Shown here: positions 53,337 to 63,660 of the stretch, piece by piece
How positions within the stretch are numbered: the stretch's first letter is position 1
How the letters are laid out: each line of letters starts with the position of its first letter
Assembly: GCA_020137815.1 (NCBI GenBank)
Contig: CM035352.1
Coordinates: 8,920,416-8,984,415, forward strand
Direction: 5' to 3'
Source: Hormiphora californensis
Lineage: Eukaryota > Ctenophora > Tentaculata > Cydippida > Pleurobrachiidae
DNA: 64,000 bases
Position numbers and translations under genes: made by a program
The notes under the pieces: generated by a model
Database searches by the model: none
What the model was told of the DNA's origin: nothing
What the model saw: only the letters and a program-made list of their open reading frames with translations

Positions 53337-53535
53337 TATAGGGACAAACGTGACCCATCCCTTGAAGTCCACATACAGGAGAATATGTAACATAACGAAC
53401 GCAATTATTAGGTATTCATTTGTTAGCGGTGAGGACAACCCGTTTGAAACTGTTATATAATTGATTGAATTATTTACTTTTAACGATGAAACGGCTACAG
53501 GGCAAGCATGGTAGACCTGCAGTGGAGTAGATAAA

Positions 53536-53838
53536 ATGGAAGTATTCGCTGAGACAGTGGAGTTCTTGCAGCAACAGGTGTTCCATCGATCCTTCACCCT
53601 GGCTGATGTACATCATAAGATTCTGGAATTAAAAAATGGCCGGGAGTGCTACTGTCAGAAAGCCCTTGGAAGTAAACTCCAGGAAGAGTTTGGAGTTTCA
53701 CTGGAAGTTCGGAACATAGATATTGCTGGTTATATGGTTTTCAGCCTCTTCAGAGCCTATCTACTACAGCTATTGCCTCATGGACTCGTATTCAGTGATT
53801 TGATCGTTCACGTTCCATATATTACATGTTTTCATTAA
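53536..53838 (+). CDS. Hypothetical ORF at the start of a duplicated segment
   Basis: The 100-codon frame opens MEVFAETVEFLQQQVFHRSF, continues GRECYCQKALGSKLQEEFGV and ends in a hydrophobic stretch (VFSLFRAYLLQLLPHGLVFS). The part from about 53725 is duplicated at 58597, where it joins a different upstream sequence; the C-terminal part is thus from a repeat. No family recognised. Confidence 0.35.
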   Translation: MEVFAETVEFLQQQVFHRSFTLADVHHKILELKNGRECYCQKALGSKLQEEFGVSLEVRNIDIAGYMVFSLFRAYLLQLLPHGLVFSDLIVHVPYITCFH

Positions 53839-54190
53839 TAATGGAACAGTTTCCATAATAATGGTATGTCCATTTATTAGGAGGCGATGAGAAGCCCGCC
53901 GAGTTGATTGCTCGTGGGATCATTAGCCACCTCGAGCAATTGGGCATTGATACGAAGGCGATTAGAGTGTGATGGTACCAACACAAACATGGGACGATGT
54001 GGAGGTAAAGCATCACGATTATAACGCATATAAAAAAGAAGTAATTCTGCCATAGAAATTATATATAAGAGAGAAGAGTCCTATTGAGATTCACTATTCA
54101 TTTCCATTATTAGAACAAAACCCCTTCCAATAATTCATATATTCTAACTTATGATTCACCAGTAGCTTTTCATGTCACGACCAAGTTCTA
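53725..54190 (+). repeat. Duplicated segment, copy 1 (carries the empty site of the 59041 element)
   Basis: GTTATATGGTTTTCAGCCTC onward is shared with 58597-59040 plus 60281-60320 at about 97 percent by eye. At 54148-54156 CTTATGATTCACC is continuous, whereas copy 2 is interrupted there. Confidence 0.9.
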
Positions 54191-54979
54191 AAGTCCTTTT
54201 TTTGCAACTGTTCCCCCAAAAACTGAAATTTAGAATTTTTGTGGCGTGTTCTACACGTTAACATGTGATAAACGCGCAAAACAATTCCGTGCACGACTTT
54301 GGGGGTGAACAGTTGAAAAAAATGGAGTATACTGATCACACAAAACTGCCCAGGCATCTCCGTGATGTCTCTTAGAAGCTTGACAAAGCCGACCTATCCG
54401 AATTGAGAGATTTAACTTCCTCAACACTGTCAAGACAAAGAATAAATTCTATGGGTCCACTTTTCCGGTATCGATAATCGTAAATATACTGAAATGGAAA
54501 CCGATAGAGAGGAGGCACTGAGGGAACAAGGATCTTCCATCGGAATATGATTCGAAAGGAAAAAGATCCCAAAAGCCACGAGGAGAGGTGTGACAGGAGC
54601 AGATCGAAAAGATTCTTAGCGACGAGACAGGTACCAAGGATGCCGCAACACAGACAGCACCAACACAGACAGCATACAACCCGTCGCTAGAAGAACTGGC
54701 ATCGCTTATCAGGCGGCTCCTGGCAGAGCTGAGAAGACGTGAGAGTAACTCAACTCGGGTTGCGCAGTCTCAAGGACTCCGTAGAAGAAATCACAGATAC
54801 CAGGCCACCCACCGATAGACTCTCTGTTTGGAGGGGCGTGTGTGAGGATGCTAAACAACATTATTTGTATAACTAATTTAATTAGTTATATTTTTAATAA
54901 TGAACGAGTGTAATTAGTAATATCACAATAACTCAGTTTATATTGAGGGAGGGGGCTGAATACATTTGGGAAGCTGAGA
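54191..54979. other. Repeat-derived spacer
   Basis: An inverted pair (TTTTTTGCAACTGTTCCCCC / GGGGGTGAACAGTTGAAAAA, 54198-54318) suggests another small insertion. Phrases such as GGGAACAAGGATCTTCCATC recur at 58160, so the rest is dispersed repeat. Confidence 0.4.
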
Positions 54980-55279
54980 GTGAGATTTTTGAGTGATTTT
55001 GAAATCTGTGAGACTTCGAAGGAGAAAAAAAAGGTTTTGTACCAGGTCTCTTGTAACTTGTTACTACATTTAGTTCATCCACCTAAGAGAGAACACGCGT
55101 TTTATTTGGTCACGGATTTGGTTAAACATCGGAACGCCCCAGACAAACACCCGGCCCCTTACAGCACTGTCTCCAAAAGGAAATTCTTCGAGATTCTTGG
55201 ATGGATATCACTAGTAGTCACAGTATGCATGATCAGCTCGGTTATACTTAGACCTTTATACTACCGATATCAGTTATAA
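54980..55279 (+). CDS. Hypothetical ORF with a C-terminal membrane segment
   Basis: The 99-codon frame contains LYQVSCNLLLHLVHPPKREH and AFYLVTDLVKHRNAPDKHPA, then a hydrophobic segment (ILGWISLVVTVCMISSVIL). Codon order looks protein-like, but there is no copy or domain to support it. Possibly an element-borne peptide. Confidence 0.3.
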   Translation: MRFLSDFEICETSKEKKKVLYQVSCNLLLHLVHPPKREHAFYLVTDLVKHRNAPDKHPAPYSTVSKRKFFEILGWISLVVTVCMISSVILRPLYYRYQL

Positions 55280-55339
55280 GTATACATTTTTTTCTTAGGA
55301 AAAGACTGAAGAGAACATCTCCTGTTCCAATACCAAGGT

Positions 55340-55560
55340 ATGGAAGGAAATGGACACCGCGGCAGAAGAGGCACTGAGAGACCTCAACCTACCACTTCAC
55401 GGTGAGATTAAGGATATTACGGATCGCCCGTGGCATCATTGGGCACCTGGACAAGCTGAGCATCAACACACATCGCTCAAAATGGCGACTCCGAAGGGAC
55501 TGGAAATCCCAATGTTTCAGGAGTGGTTTTTTATCTTCAGCAATTGCTAAAGAGAAAATT
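55340..55560 (+). repeat. 'MATPKGLEIPMFQEW' module, copy 1 of 3
   Basis: AATGGCGACTCCGAAGGGAC with TGGAAATCCCAATGTTTCAGG recurs at 56970-57025 and 57202-57250, each encoding a version of MATPKGLEIPMFQEWFF. The neighbouring 'EEALRDLNLP' / 'EEALKALMS' peptide (55350, 57540) is also repeated. Unknown product. Confidence 0.45.
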
Positions 55561-55918
55561 AACAATGCTAGTGTGCATGTGCGGCCTTCACAGGTTAGAG
55601 CTAGGTCTGAAGGCCGCCGCTAAACACTTCTCAGAATATTTGTATAATTAATTTAATAAGTTATATTTTTAACAATGAACCGGTGTAATATCACAATAAG
55701 GAACAAGAATCTCCCATCAGAATATACTTCGAAAAGGTCCTAAAAGCCACGAGGAAAGGTAGGAACAGATCACTGTGATTCTGCCATAGAAATTATATAT
55801 TAGAGAGAAATTTAAAAAAATCAACAATACTACTCGGATTCATTTGATCGATGTCCAACTTTAAACTCAGACCTTCCTCAAAGGACCCGAGAATTTCAAG
55901 ACTGGAACTGGAAGTTAA

Positions 55919-56511
55919 AGTAAGAGTGGTGCACCGTATATTTTCACAAAACTTTGTGGATGAACTAGGAGTACCATCAGGACCACTGCTATGGTATCGT
56001 AAATTTCTAATTCTGTCTCGTTCATTAGTTATGACGTAATTATGGCATTATTTTAACTTTCGTAAAATTGCTCCACGGCAAAATCTGTGCGTTGTGGATT
56101 GAAATGGATGCTTCCATCGTGTTCAGCGTGAAAAAATACCGACAATTATCAAAAATGACCAAAAATGGGAGAAAGAGAGTTTGTTATCTTTGGTTTCTTT
56201 GGTTGTGTGCGTGCAACGAAGTGTAACAATCTCTCTTTCTCTCATTTTGGTCGTTTTTTATACTTGTCGATATCTCGCGTCACAGACAAGGTAGAGACGC
56301 TGAACACGATGGAAACATCAATTTCAAACCACAACGCACAGATTTTGCTGTAGAACAATTTTACGAAAGTTAAAATAATGCCATAATTACGTCATAACTA
56401 ATGAACGAGACAGAATTAGAAATTTTCGATACCGTAGCAATGGTCCTGATGGTACTCCTAGTTCATCCACAAACAAAGTTTTGTGAGAAAACACGGTGTG
56501 CCACTCTTGCT
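55919..56511. mobile_element. 593 bp foldback element flanked by TTAA
   Basis: AGTAAGAGTGGTGCACCGTA at the left and its diverged complement at the right. Arms of about 250 bp include AACGAGACAGAATTAG and GATACCATAGCAGTGG mirror blocks. TTAA at 55915-55918 and 56512-56515. The centre is rich in GAGAAAGAGAGTTTGTTA-type sequence. No transposase. Confidence 0.85.
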
Positions 56512-56612
56512 TTAAGTCTAAAGACGTACTTTTTGAAGTTGTCATCCCCCACCCCCTCTGTTTGTTGCCACCTGTTTATTAACACCATTCCCATTTAGTT
56601 TAGGGAAGCATC

Positions 56613-56780
56613 ATGCCTTTGAAGAGGTTAATCGTTACCGACGTTACTCACCAACGTAAAGCAACCAACTACCTCAAAGTAGAAACCGATTGCGGAGTCT
56701 TTGTTACGTTTAAACTCTTCTTGAAGTATCGATTGAGACCCCGGTCAAGGATACTGGCTGTAGTACGCGAGGCCTACTGA
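56613..56780 (+). pseudogene. 'MPLKRLIVT' exon, copy 3
   Basis: MPLKRLIVTDVTHQRKATNY, LKVETDCGVFVTFKLFLKYR and RPRSRILAVVREAY, then a stop after 55 residues. It diverges from copies 1 and 2 by many substitutions but keeps the frame, which hints at past selection on the protein. TTTTTGAAGTTGTCATCCCC upstream (56529) matches TTTTTGAAGCTGTCACCTCC at 41345. Confidence 0.5.
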
Positions 56781-57480
56781 TCATACCCCAACAGATCCCG
56801 GATGAGGATTTATTAATTATTTAATTATGTATATATAAAGCTATGTTCTAATATATAGGAATGTATAAGTTTGGCATATCAAGAGATACTGAAATTGAGA
56901 TATTATTTGAAATCGACTTATAATAACTCTTTCCCAATAATACTTTACTCTTCAGTTGTTTACATCGCTCAACTGGCGACCCCGAAGAGACTAGAACCCC
57001 CAATGTTTCAGGAGTGGTGTTTTTATAATTCAAAGACCATAACCTCCCTTCAATCAGACCTCATTATTGAGGAGCATAGCGTTTAATTATTAATTGTAAA
57101 AGTTGTTTCAATTTATATTAATTATGTAAACACTCGTTTTATTCATCATGTTACCAAAATGATTTGATGGAAGCGAAAGGTCATCAACACACATCACACA
57201 AATGGCGACCCCGAAGGGACTGGAAATCCCAATGTTTCAGGAGTGGTTCTTTGAAAAAGTGGCCAATATGTTACCTCTTATGTGCGAGAGTAATTGCGGT
57301 GAACAATTAGGACAAGACTGGAGAGAACATCTCCTGTTCCAATACCAAGGTATGGAAGGAAATGGACGGTAGAAGAGGCACTGAAGGAACTGAGGGAAGC
57401 AGGATCTCCCATGGGAATATAATTCGATAGGAAAAAGGTCCTAAAAGCCATGAGGCCCTAAAAGCCATGAGGCCGAATCC
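56781..57480 (+). other. Repeat modules 'MATPKG', copies 2 and 3, and short ORFs
   Basis: Copy 3 (57202-57369) is the best: MATPKGLEIPMFQEWFFEKV then ANMLPLMCESNCGEQLGQDW and a stop. GAGAGAACATCTCCTGTTCC occurs three times (55309, 57321, 57491). Confidence 0.4.
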
Positions 57481-57531
57481 AGGCCTACTGGAGAGAACAT
57501 CTCCTGTTCCAATACCAAGGTATGGAAGGAA

Positions 57532-58068
57532 ATGGAAACCGCGGCAGAAGAGGCACTGAAGGCACTGATGTCAATTCCACCACCCTCGTATGAGCCGCCT
57601 GCTCCTCAGGAACCGGTCCCCGCACTGGATCTGGCTGAGGGAGATAGGACTGGAGGAGAGAATAAGGGCAGTGGTTCAGGAGAGCGTGGTTACCCTGCAA
57701 AGGGAGTGGTGCAGGAGAGCGTGGTTACCCTGCAAAGGGAGTGGTGCAGGAGACCGTGGCTACCCTGCAAAGGGAGTGGTTCAGGAGAGCGTGGCTACCC
57801 TGCAAAGGGAGTGGTTCAGGAGAGCGTGGTTACCCTGCAAAGGGAGTGGTTCAGGAGACCGTGGCTACGCTGCAAAGGGAGTGGATCAGGAGACCGTGGC
57901 TACCCTGCAAAGGGAGTGGATGGGCAGGCAGGTGAACCCACAGATGACAGGGTTTCTATTGGCGGACTGGAGTTCGTTCCTGGGCCGGTGGGACCGAGCG
58001 AGGGATTTGGCTCGAATAATTTATATAAGGAAATATATCACAATATTGACGACATCGTATCACTATAA
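57532..58068 (+). CDS. Hypothetical ORF with 12-residue Gly/Ser repeats
   Basis: The 178-codon frame starts METAAEEALKALMSIPPPSY with a Pro-rich segment, then seven units of a 36 bp repeat (GSGSGERGYPAK and variants, 57668-57920), then a non-repetitive end DDRVSIGGLEFVPGPVGPSE. The repeat is open in more than one frame, and frame shifts between units are visible. Part of the dispersed 'EEAL' module; no family recognised. Confidence 0.35.
   Translation: METAAEEALKALMSIPPPSYEPPAPQEPVPALDLAEGDRTGGENKGSGSGERGYPAKGVVQESVVTLQREWCRRPWLPCKGSGSGERGYPAKGVVQESVVTLQREWFRRPWLRCKGSGSGDRGYPAKGVDGQAGEPTDDRVSIGGLEFVPGPVGPSEGFGSNNLYKEIYHNIDDIVSL
57668..57920. repeat. 36 bp minisatellite (GGAGTGGTTCAGGAGAGCGTGG)
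   Basis: Seven near-identical 36 bp units. Variant positions GAGAGC/GAGACC and GTTACC/GCTACC segregate among units. Confidence 0.95.
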
Positions 58069-58596
58069 GATTAGCTTTTTACAATTAAATTATATATACT
58101 GACTTTAGTCAATGGAAGACCATGGAAGAGCCATGGAGAGGAGGCACTGAAGGCACTGAGGGAACAAGGATCTTCCATCGAAAAAAAAAGGTCCTAAAAA
58201 CCAAACATGAATAGTTTGCGAGAGAGAGAATTTCTCCACACCGCGCTTAGGGTCCTAAAATCCAAGAAGAAAAGTGTTAGGGTCAGCACGCGCGGCTTCT
58301 AACTTTTGTAGTTGTACGAGGCCGCGCGCACTGGCAGAGCGAGATTTATTTATTCCAATTTGTCCGACGTTTTTATATATTTTAACAGTTCCAAAACAAC
58401 AAATCAAAGCATGTGTTAGCAGTCAACAAAATCAAAGAATCAAAGTTATCATAGATCCTAGTTAATGAGTTCTCTCCAATTAGCAAGGTAGAACAAATGG
58501 CGACGAAGATGGTAAGCAGCATAGAAGCTTGGGACGGACAAGCTGACTCTTTAAGAGGATGGTTGGACCGGTTAACGCAAAGGCAGGAGGAGATCA
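58069..58596. other. Repeat-derived spacer
   Basis: Contains GAGGAGGCACTGAAGGCACT and GGGAACAAGGATCTTCCATC phrases shared with 57540 and 54520. The 58274-58465 frame has no recognised domain. Confidence 0.3.
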
Positions 58597-59040
58597 CAGT
58601 TATATGGTTTTCAGCCTCTTCAGAGCCTATCTACTACAGCTATTGCCTCATGGACTCGTATTCAGTGATTTGATCGTTCATGTTCCATATATATTACATA
58701 TTTTCATAAATAATGGAACAGTTTCCATAATAATGGTATGTCCATTTATTAGGAGGCGATGAGAAGCCCGCCGAGTTGATTGCCCGTGGGATCATTGGCC
58801 ACCTCGAGCAATTGGGCATTGATACGAAGGCGATTAGAGTGTGATGGTACCAACACAAACATGGGACGATGTGGAGGTAAAGCATCACGATTATAACGCA
58901 TATAAAAAAGAAGTAATTCTGCCATAGAAATTATATATAAGAGAGAAGAGTCCTATTAAGATTCACTATTCATTTCCATAATTAGAACAAACCCCTTCCA
59001 ATAATTCATATTATATTCTAACTTGTGATGGGGGGGCCGT
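58597..59040 (+). repeat. Duplicated segment, copy 2
   Basis: Second copy of 53725-54190, with few changes (for example ACGTTCCATATATTAC versus ATGTTCCATATATATTAC). It resumes at 60281 after the inserted element. Confidence 0.9.
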
Positions 59041-60280
59041 CACCTTTTTTTTGTCTACTTTTGTCTACTTTTGTCTACAGCACTTTGAAAATTTCAGTGC
59101 AAAGTAGACAAAAGTAGACAAAAGTAGACAAAAGTAGACAAAAGTAGACAAAAAATTTTCAAGTACAGAAAACAATTTCTGCATTTTCTGTAATTGTTAT
59201 GTATTTTCATATTATACTTTGGATATATTTTTATTAATTATTCATATTCCAATGGCCCCTTCTTTATTCCTAAATTATAAAACTTTAAGAACAATTACTG
59301 TAAACGAGTGTAGACAAGCGCAGTTTGGGGGGTGTTTGGGGGTAAAGAGGGGGCAATTGAAGTCACAAACACCCATACACACATAAACATAGTCCCAATA
59401 GAGACCATGGAAATTCATATCAAGGATAGAAGTTGTTTTCTAAACTTGAAAAATTTTTTGTCTACTTTTGTCTACTTTTGTCTACAGGTGTTCCTAAAGT
59501 GTTCCTAAAGTGTTCTAAGAGTGTTTGGGGGTAAAGAGGGGGCAATTGAAGTCACAAACACCCATACACACATAAATAAAGAACATGGAAACACATATCA
59601 AGGATAGAAATCGTTTTCTAAAATTGAAATTTTTTGTCTACTTTTGTCTACTTTTGTCTACAGGTGTTCCTAAAGTGTTATAAGAGTGTTTGGGGGTAAA
59701 GAGGGGGCAATTGAAGTCACAAACACCCGTACACACATAAATATAGTCCCAATAGAGAACATGGAAATACATATCAAGGATAGAAATTTATTGGGAATTG
59801 TTTTCTAAATTTGAAATTTTTTGTCTACTTTTGTCTACTTTTGTCTACAGGTGTTCCTAAAGTGTTCTAAGAGTGGTTGGGGGTAAAGAGGGGGCAATTG
59901 AAGTCACAAACACCCTTACACACATAAATAGAGAACATGGAAATACATATCAAGGATAGAGATCGTTTTCTAAACTTAAAATTTTTTGTCTACTTTTGTC
60001 TACTTTTGTCTACAGGTGTTCCTAAAGTGTTCTAAGAGTGTTTATGGATAAAGGGGAGCAATTAAAATCGAAATTACTAATAGAAACGTAGATAAAGTGT
60101 ATGAGAATACTTCATAAGTGCAGAAAATGTTTAAAAATTTCTTAACTTGAAAAAAAAGTTTTGTCTACTTTTGTCTACTTTTGTCTACATTTGTCTACTT
60201 TTGTCTACTTTTGTCTACATTTTCATTTTCAAAATCTGGTGCAATGTTCCTGTAGACAAAAAAAAAGGTGACGGCCCCCC
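59041..60280. mobile_element. 1240 bp non-autonomous DNA transposon with GTCTACTTTT arrays
   Basis: Ends GGGGGGCCGTCACCTTTTTT and its complement. TTGTGAT flanks both sides (59034-59040, 60281-60287; 8 bp if the adjoining C is counted). Inside, a unit of about 180 bp is repeated about five times, each with TTTTTGTCTACTTTTGTCTA then CAGGTGTTCCTAAAGTGTTC. Both subterminal zones are inverted arrays of GTCTACTTTT / AAAAGTAGAC. No ORF of note. The superfamily is unclear; 7-8 bp duplication suggests hAT or a relative. Confidence 0.92.
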
Positions 60281-60287
60281 TTGTGAT

Positions 60288-60661
60288 TCCCCAGTAGCTT
60301 TTCATGTCACTACCAAGGTCCCGATCGATTGGACGCAATTTGCTAGAGGTGAACCTCTGGAGAGGAGGCCCATGGACAGTGTAATTGTAGTTCCAGGAGG
60401 CCATGTCTTGGAAATTGTATACTGAGTATTGTATACTGACTTTAGTCAATGCTATTGTCTAGGTGAAGTCAGGCGAGATCGAGATTATAGACGATGAAGA
60501 TTGCGACCAGGACGTCTCTCGGTGTGAAAACCCCTTACGAGGACAGCCAAGACTGCACATCAGACTGGCATATCGGATAGAAACTTGTGCCGGAACATCC
60601 TGGCTTACCATTGGGTGAGCTACTCAAACTAAGGATATAATTTATTTGATTAGTTATATTA
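60288..60661 (+). other. Tail of duplicated segment and short ORF
   Basis: Continues copy 2 (CCAGTAGCTTTTCATGTCAC), then a frame TTKVPIDWTQFARGEPLERR and further on IEIIDDEDCDQD. A related 'VDDEDWQW' occurs near 52270. Unknown. Confidence 0.3.
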
Positions 60662-61200
60662 CAGTCGGACCCCGATTTAGGGACCCCCGATTTAGGGACA
60701 CCCCGATTTAGGGACAGGATTTTTTCCCCCAAAAATTTTTTGAATTTTTTTTGTGAAATTTTTTGTGAAATTTTTTTGAAAAATTTTCAAAAAGATACCA
60801 GCCACGTCCGAATCGTGTTTCGAATCAGTGAATCTTATCGCATGTCCTGCTGCTAATTAGAAGTTTCGGAACGAACCGATACGTGATCCCCATGCGGCCA
60901 TTGAATCACAAGTTCACCAAGCGTCAAAATTTCGATTCGATGGGGATCACTTTTCGATTCGTTCCGAACCGTCTAATTAGCAGCAGGACATGTGATAAGA
61001 TGTACCGATTCAAAACATGATTCGGACGTGGCTGGTATACGTTTAAAAAATTTTACAACTTTTTTGCAAAATTTTACAGTACGATTGTCAATGCTTTGAT
61101 CGGTGCTCCCCATAAATTTTGAGAGAAAAAGTTATTTTGAAATTTTCATACTTCCTAACCCGGTTAGGGTGCCCCGATTCACAGTTCTCTCAAAACATTT
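60662..61200. mobile_element. Pogo/Tigger-like foldback fragment
   Basis: CAGTCGGACCCCGATTTAGG resembles pogo-type terminal repeats (and 39168). A GGACCCCCGATTTA unit is repeated three times here. Within it, 60795-61045 is a clear inverted repeat (ACCAGCCACGTCCGAATCGT ... ACGTGGCTGGTAT). The internal CGAATCGTGTTTCGAATC motif is shared with the hAT-like element at 39496. The right end is not precisely placed. Confidence 0.6.
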
Positions 61201-61248
61201 TCTCTTGTGCTTGTCCAGTTCTTTTAACAGTTGCTGTAACCTTATACC

Positions 61249-62322
61249 TTGGGTATGTCCCGTACTCTGCTTAATGCTGCGAATACGGGATACACGAGTT
61301 TGACCAAAATTAAAGCGCAGATCGACAAGGTGATCCAGTCATCCGGAAAAAGTAAAGAGGATACCATCAAGGAGTACAAGAAGCTCATGGAATGGGTGAC
61401 AGGGGTGCTCGACAGGGATCTACCAGCAATCCAACGTGTTTTGCAGGGGAGTGAGGGCATTGCTAAACTGCAGAAAGAAAATACAGACTTGAATGGAGAG
61501 GTAAGTGTCTTGACAGCGAAGAATGCAGATCTTTGGAAGGTGAATGAGAAGTTGACAGACTACAGCAAGGTAACTGATAAGGTCCAGGAAATGCTGACCG
61601 AATTCAAGCGGGACCTCCCTGATCCAGCCCATTCTCAAGTTGATGTCACCATGAAGAAGGAGATCAAGGATGCAGTAAAGGACAACCTGAAGGAGGTCAT
61701 GACTGAAGCTGTGAACAAGATCGTGAATACCGATAAAATGAAGAAGACATTTGCTGAGGTTGTTAATAACTCCCAGAACATCATCAAAAAGGAAACAAAG
61801 AAGTGTTTCGACGAAAGTCTATCTTCTGCCCTGCAGGAGAGCCAGAACGAAATTGTCGCTAAGACTACAGCCCGACAAGAGGACGATCAGTTTGAAAAAG
61901 AGAGGAGAGTCCGGAACGTGACAATTGTCAACATTCCTGAAAGTTCTCTTCCTGAATCCAAGGATAGGGAGGAAGCTGATGCAGTGTTTACCAGTGAATT
62001 ACTGCAGATACGGAGAAACCAGGTAATAACTTGCTACCGAGCTGGTCCCCCGATCGGGACAGGTTCAAACAAGGATAAAGAGGGACCACGACCCCTAATT
62101 GTTATCTTGGAGACTCCTGAGCTGGCCAAGTCTAAGCACAAATATGGTAACGGAGATAGACTAATTGTTGATGGAGTGATTTACTGGGTGAACCCCGACC
62201 TGACTCGGGCGGAAAGGAAGGCAAACTGGCGGGCAAGGGCGAAGAGGAAGGATCGGGCCAGGAGAAGAGAAGATGGGGGTACCGCACCAGATTCGGGAAA
62301 CTCCGCCATCGTTGTGACGTAA
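61249..62322 (+). CDS. LINE ORF1 protein, coiled coil plus RRM-like domain
   Basis: An intact 357-codon frame. The N-terminal 200 residues are strongly helical/coiled-coil (LQKENTDLNGEVSVLTAKNA, EMLTEFKRDL, FAEVVNNSQNIIKKETKKC). From about 220 a compact domain reads RRVRNVTIVNIPESSLPES, QVITCYRAGPP and GPRPLIVILETPELAKSK. This is the RRM-like core seen in ORF1 proteins of L1- and CR1-like LINEs. A basic C-terminus (RKANWRARAKRKDRARRRED) fits nucleic-acid binding. ORF2 begins 9 bp after the stop. The ATG at 61255 is an alternative start. Confidence 0.85.
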   Translation: MGMSRTLLNAANTGYTSLTKIKAQIDKVIQSSGKSKEDTIKEYKKLMEWVTGVLDRDLPAIQRVLQGSEGIAKLQKENTDLNGEVSVLTAKNADLWKVNEKLTDYSKVTDKVQEMLTEFKRDLPDPAHSQVDVTMKKEIKDAVKDNLKEVMTEAVNKIVNTDKMKKTFAEVVNNSQNIIKKETKKCFDESLSSALQESQNEIVAKTTARQEDDQFEKERRVRNVTIVNIPESSLPESKDREEADAVFTSELLQIRRNQVITCYRAGPPIGTGSNKDKEGPRPLIVILETPELAKSKHKYGNGDRLIVDGVIYWVNPDLTRAERKANWRARAKRKDRARRREDGGTAPDSGNSAIVVT

Positions 62323-62330
62323 GGACTTTA

Positions 62331-62827
62331 ATGCACTCAACTGCTAATATTGACAGTCATCTCAAGATATATTACACAAATGCCAACGACTTAAAAAATA
62401 AAATACATGAGTTAGAACTCACGGCTAAACTCAATGACTGCAAGGTTCTTGGTGTAACGGAAACTATGTTCAGTGACGAGATTGTAGACGCTGAAGTGTC
62501 TATTGCTAATTTTAAGCTATTCAGAGTAGATAGGCAAAGTAAAGGAGGCGGTTCGTGTCTTTATATTCATGATTCGATTCAGTGTCACGAAATAATAATC
62601 AATGTCCCTGAATGTGCTTGCGTCAAAATAATGTTTGATACAATTTCCATTGTGCTATTCATTGTATACCGTGCACCTTCACTGTCCCTAATTGAAAATA
62701 AATGTATGTTAGATAGCTTATCTGTGGCAGTAAAACAAATGTCTGCTGAACATGAAATTATTATGATGGGGGACTTCAACCTCCCTGATGTTTTGTGGGA
62801 TGTAGGTGTAGTCGCATGTCCGTTTAA
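62331..62827 (+). CDS. LINE ORF2, endonuclease N-terminus (interrupted)
   Basis: MHSTANIDSHLKIYYTNAND (the 'N.....K..EL' opening), KVLGVTETMFSDEI (catalytic Glu), NFKLFRVDRQSKGGGSCLYI, IVLFIVYRAPS and EIIMMGDFNLPDVLWDVG (the GDFN motif) are the ordered blocks of the APE-type endonuclease. The frame is intact to about 62823, where a TTAA and new sequence begin; the apparent C-terminus after 'DVG' is not LINE. The RT would lie beyond that insertion, past or within the unseen right flank. Confidence 0.88.
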
Positions 62828-63450
62828 CCCATTAGTGCCCAGATATCGAAATTTTTGAAGAAATTTTCCAATTTTTTGGGAATAGTGCCCTAGCAGCACC
62901 AATATGGTAAGTTGAAAAGCGGAAGTCTCTATCTTATCGGGAAGTGCTTAAAACAACCTGTTGCGAAAACGCATCACTGGCACGTCCCATTTTCGCAACA
63001 CTTTTCGAAGTCATTTTACAGCTAAAATTATGATGCAATCATTTTAAAATTTCACTTAACAGACTTCAATCTGTTATGAAAATAATTTGTGATATCTAGT
63101 TTTTGTCTCCGGGCAAGTTTAAAATTCGTTGCGTTTTCGCAACAACATTCGCAGCCTGTTAACAGCTAAACATTCAATAATTTTTTTCAAACTAAGTTAT
63201 TAATGGCAGTCTAGTAATAGTAGAAATAGTTTGTGATAGTCAGACTTAAGCTTGGGGCAGCTTAGAGTTTCGTTGCGTTTTCGCAACACCTCATTCGACA
63301 GCAAATCTGGCCATCTCGTACAGTGTTTTTGACTTCTATACTACTGAGCAGCACCGTAAAGGTCTTACTACGGTATCTATGGGGAATTTGAAGGAAATCA
63401 GAAAGGTTGCGTTTCCGCAACATGCAAAAATGTCAGCAAATAGTGCCACC
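62828..63450. mobile_element. Probable piggyBac-like element end, with GTTGCGTTTTCGCAAC repeats
   Basis: TTAA at 62824-62827 is followed by CCCATTAGTGCCCAGATATC, a piggyBac-like TIR. GTTGCGTTTTCGCAAC or close variants lie at about 62960-63000, 63128-63143, 63272-63287 and 63406-63421; each is a small hairpin. AAGTCTCTATCTTATCGGGA (62923) echoes the 11278 family. The matching right end was not found in the window. Confidence 0.55.
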
Positions 63451-63660
63451 CTCACACCAATATAATTTCATTATGAAATAGCAGTTAAATTATCACTAAA
63501 CTTGATTTGAACCGACATTGGGTGAATCATATCGATATTGGAAGGTGGGAGATCATGTTGGATTAGAAAATAAGGTTGAATATTTGTAGATTTGACCGAA
63601 AATTCATGAAAATATAGTGTTTAGTGTGGGGGTATAGCCACTTTCAAGCCCAGTGGGCAT
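63451..63660. other. Spacer, no gene recognised
   Basis: No ORF or repeat of note. Confidence 0.3.
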
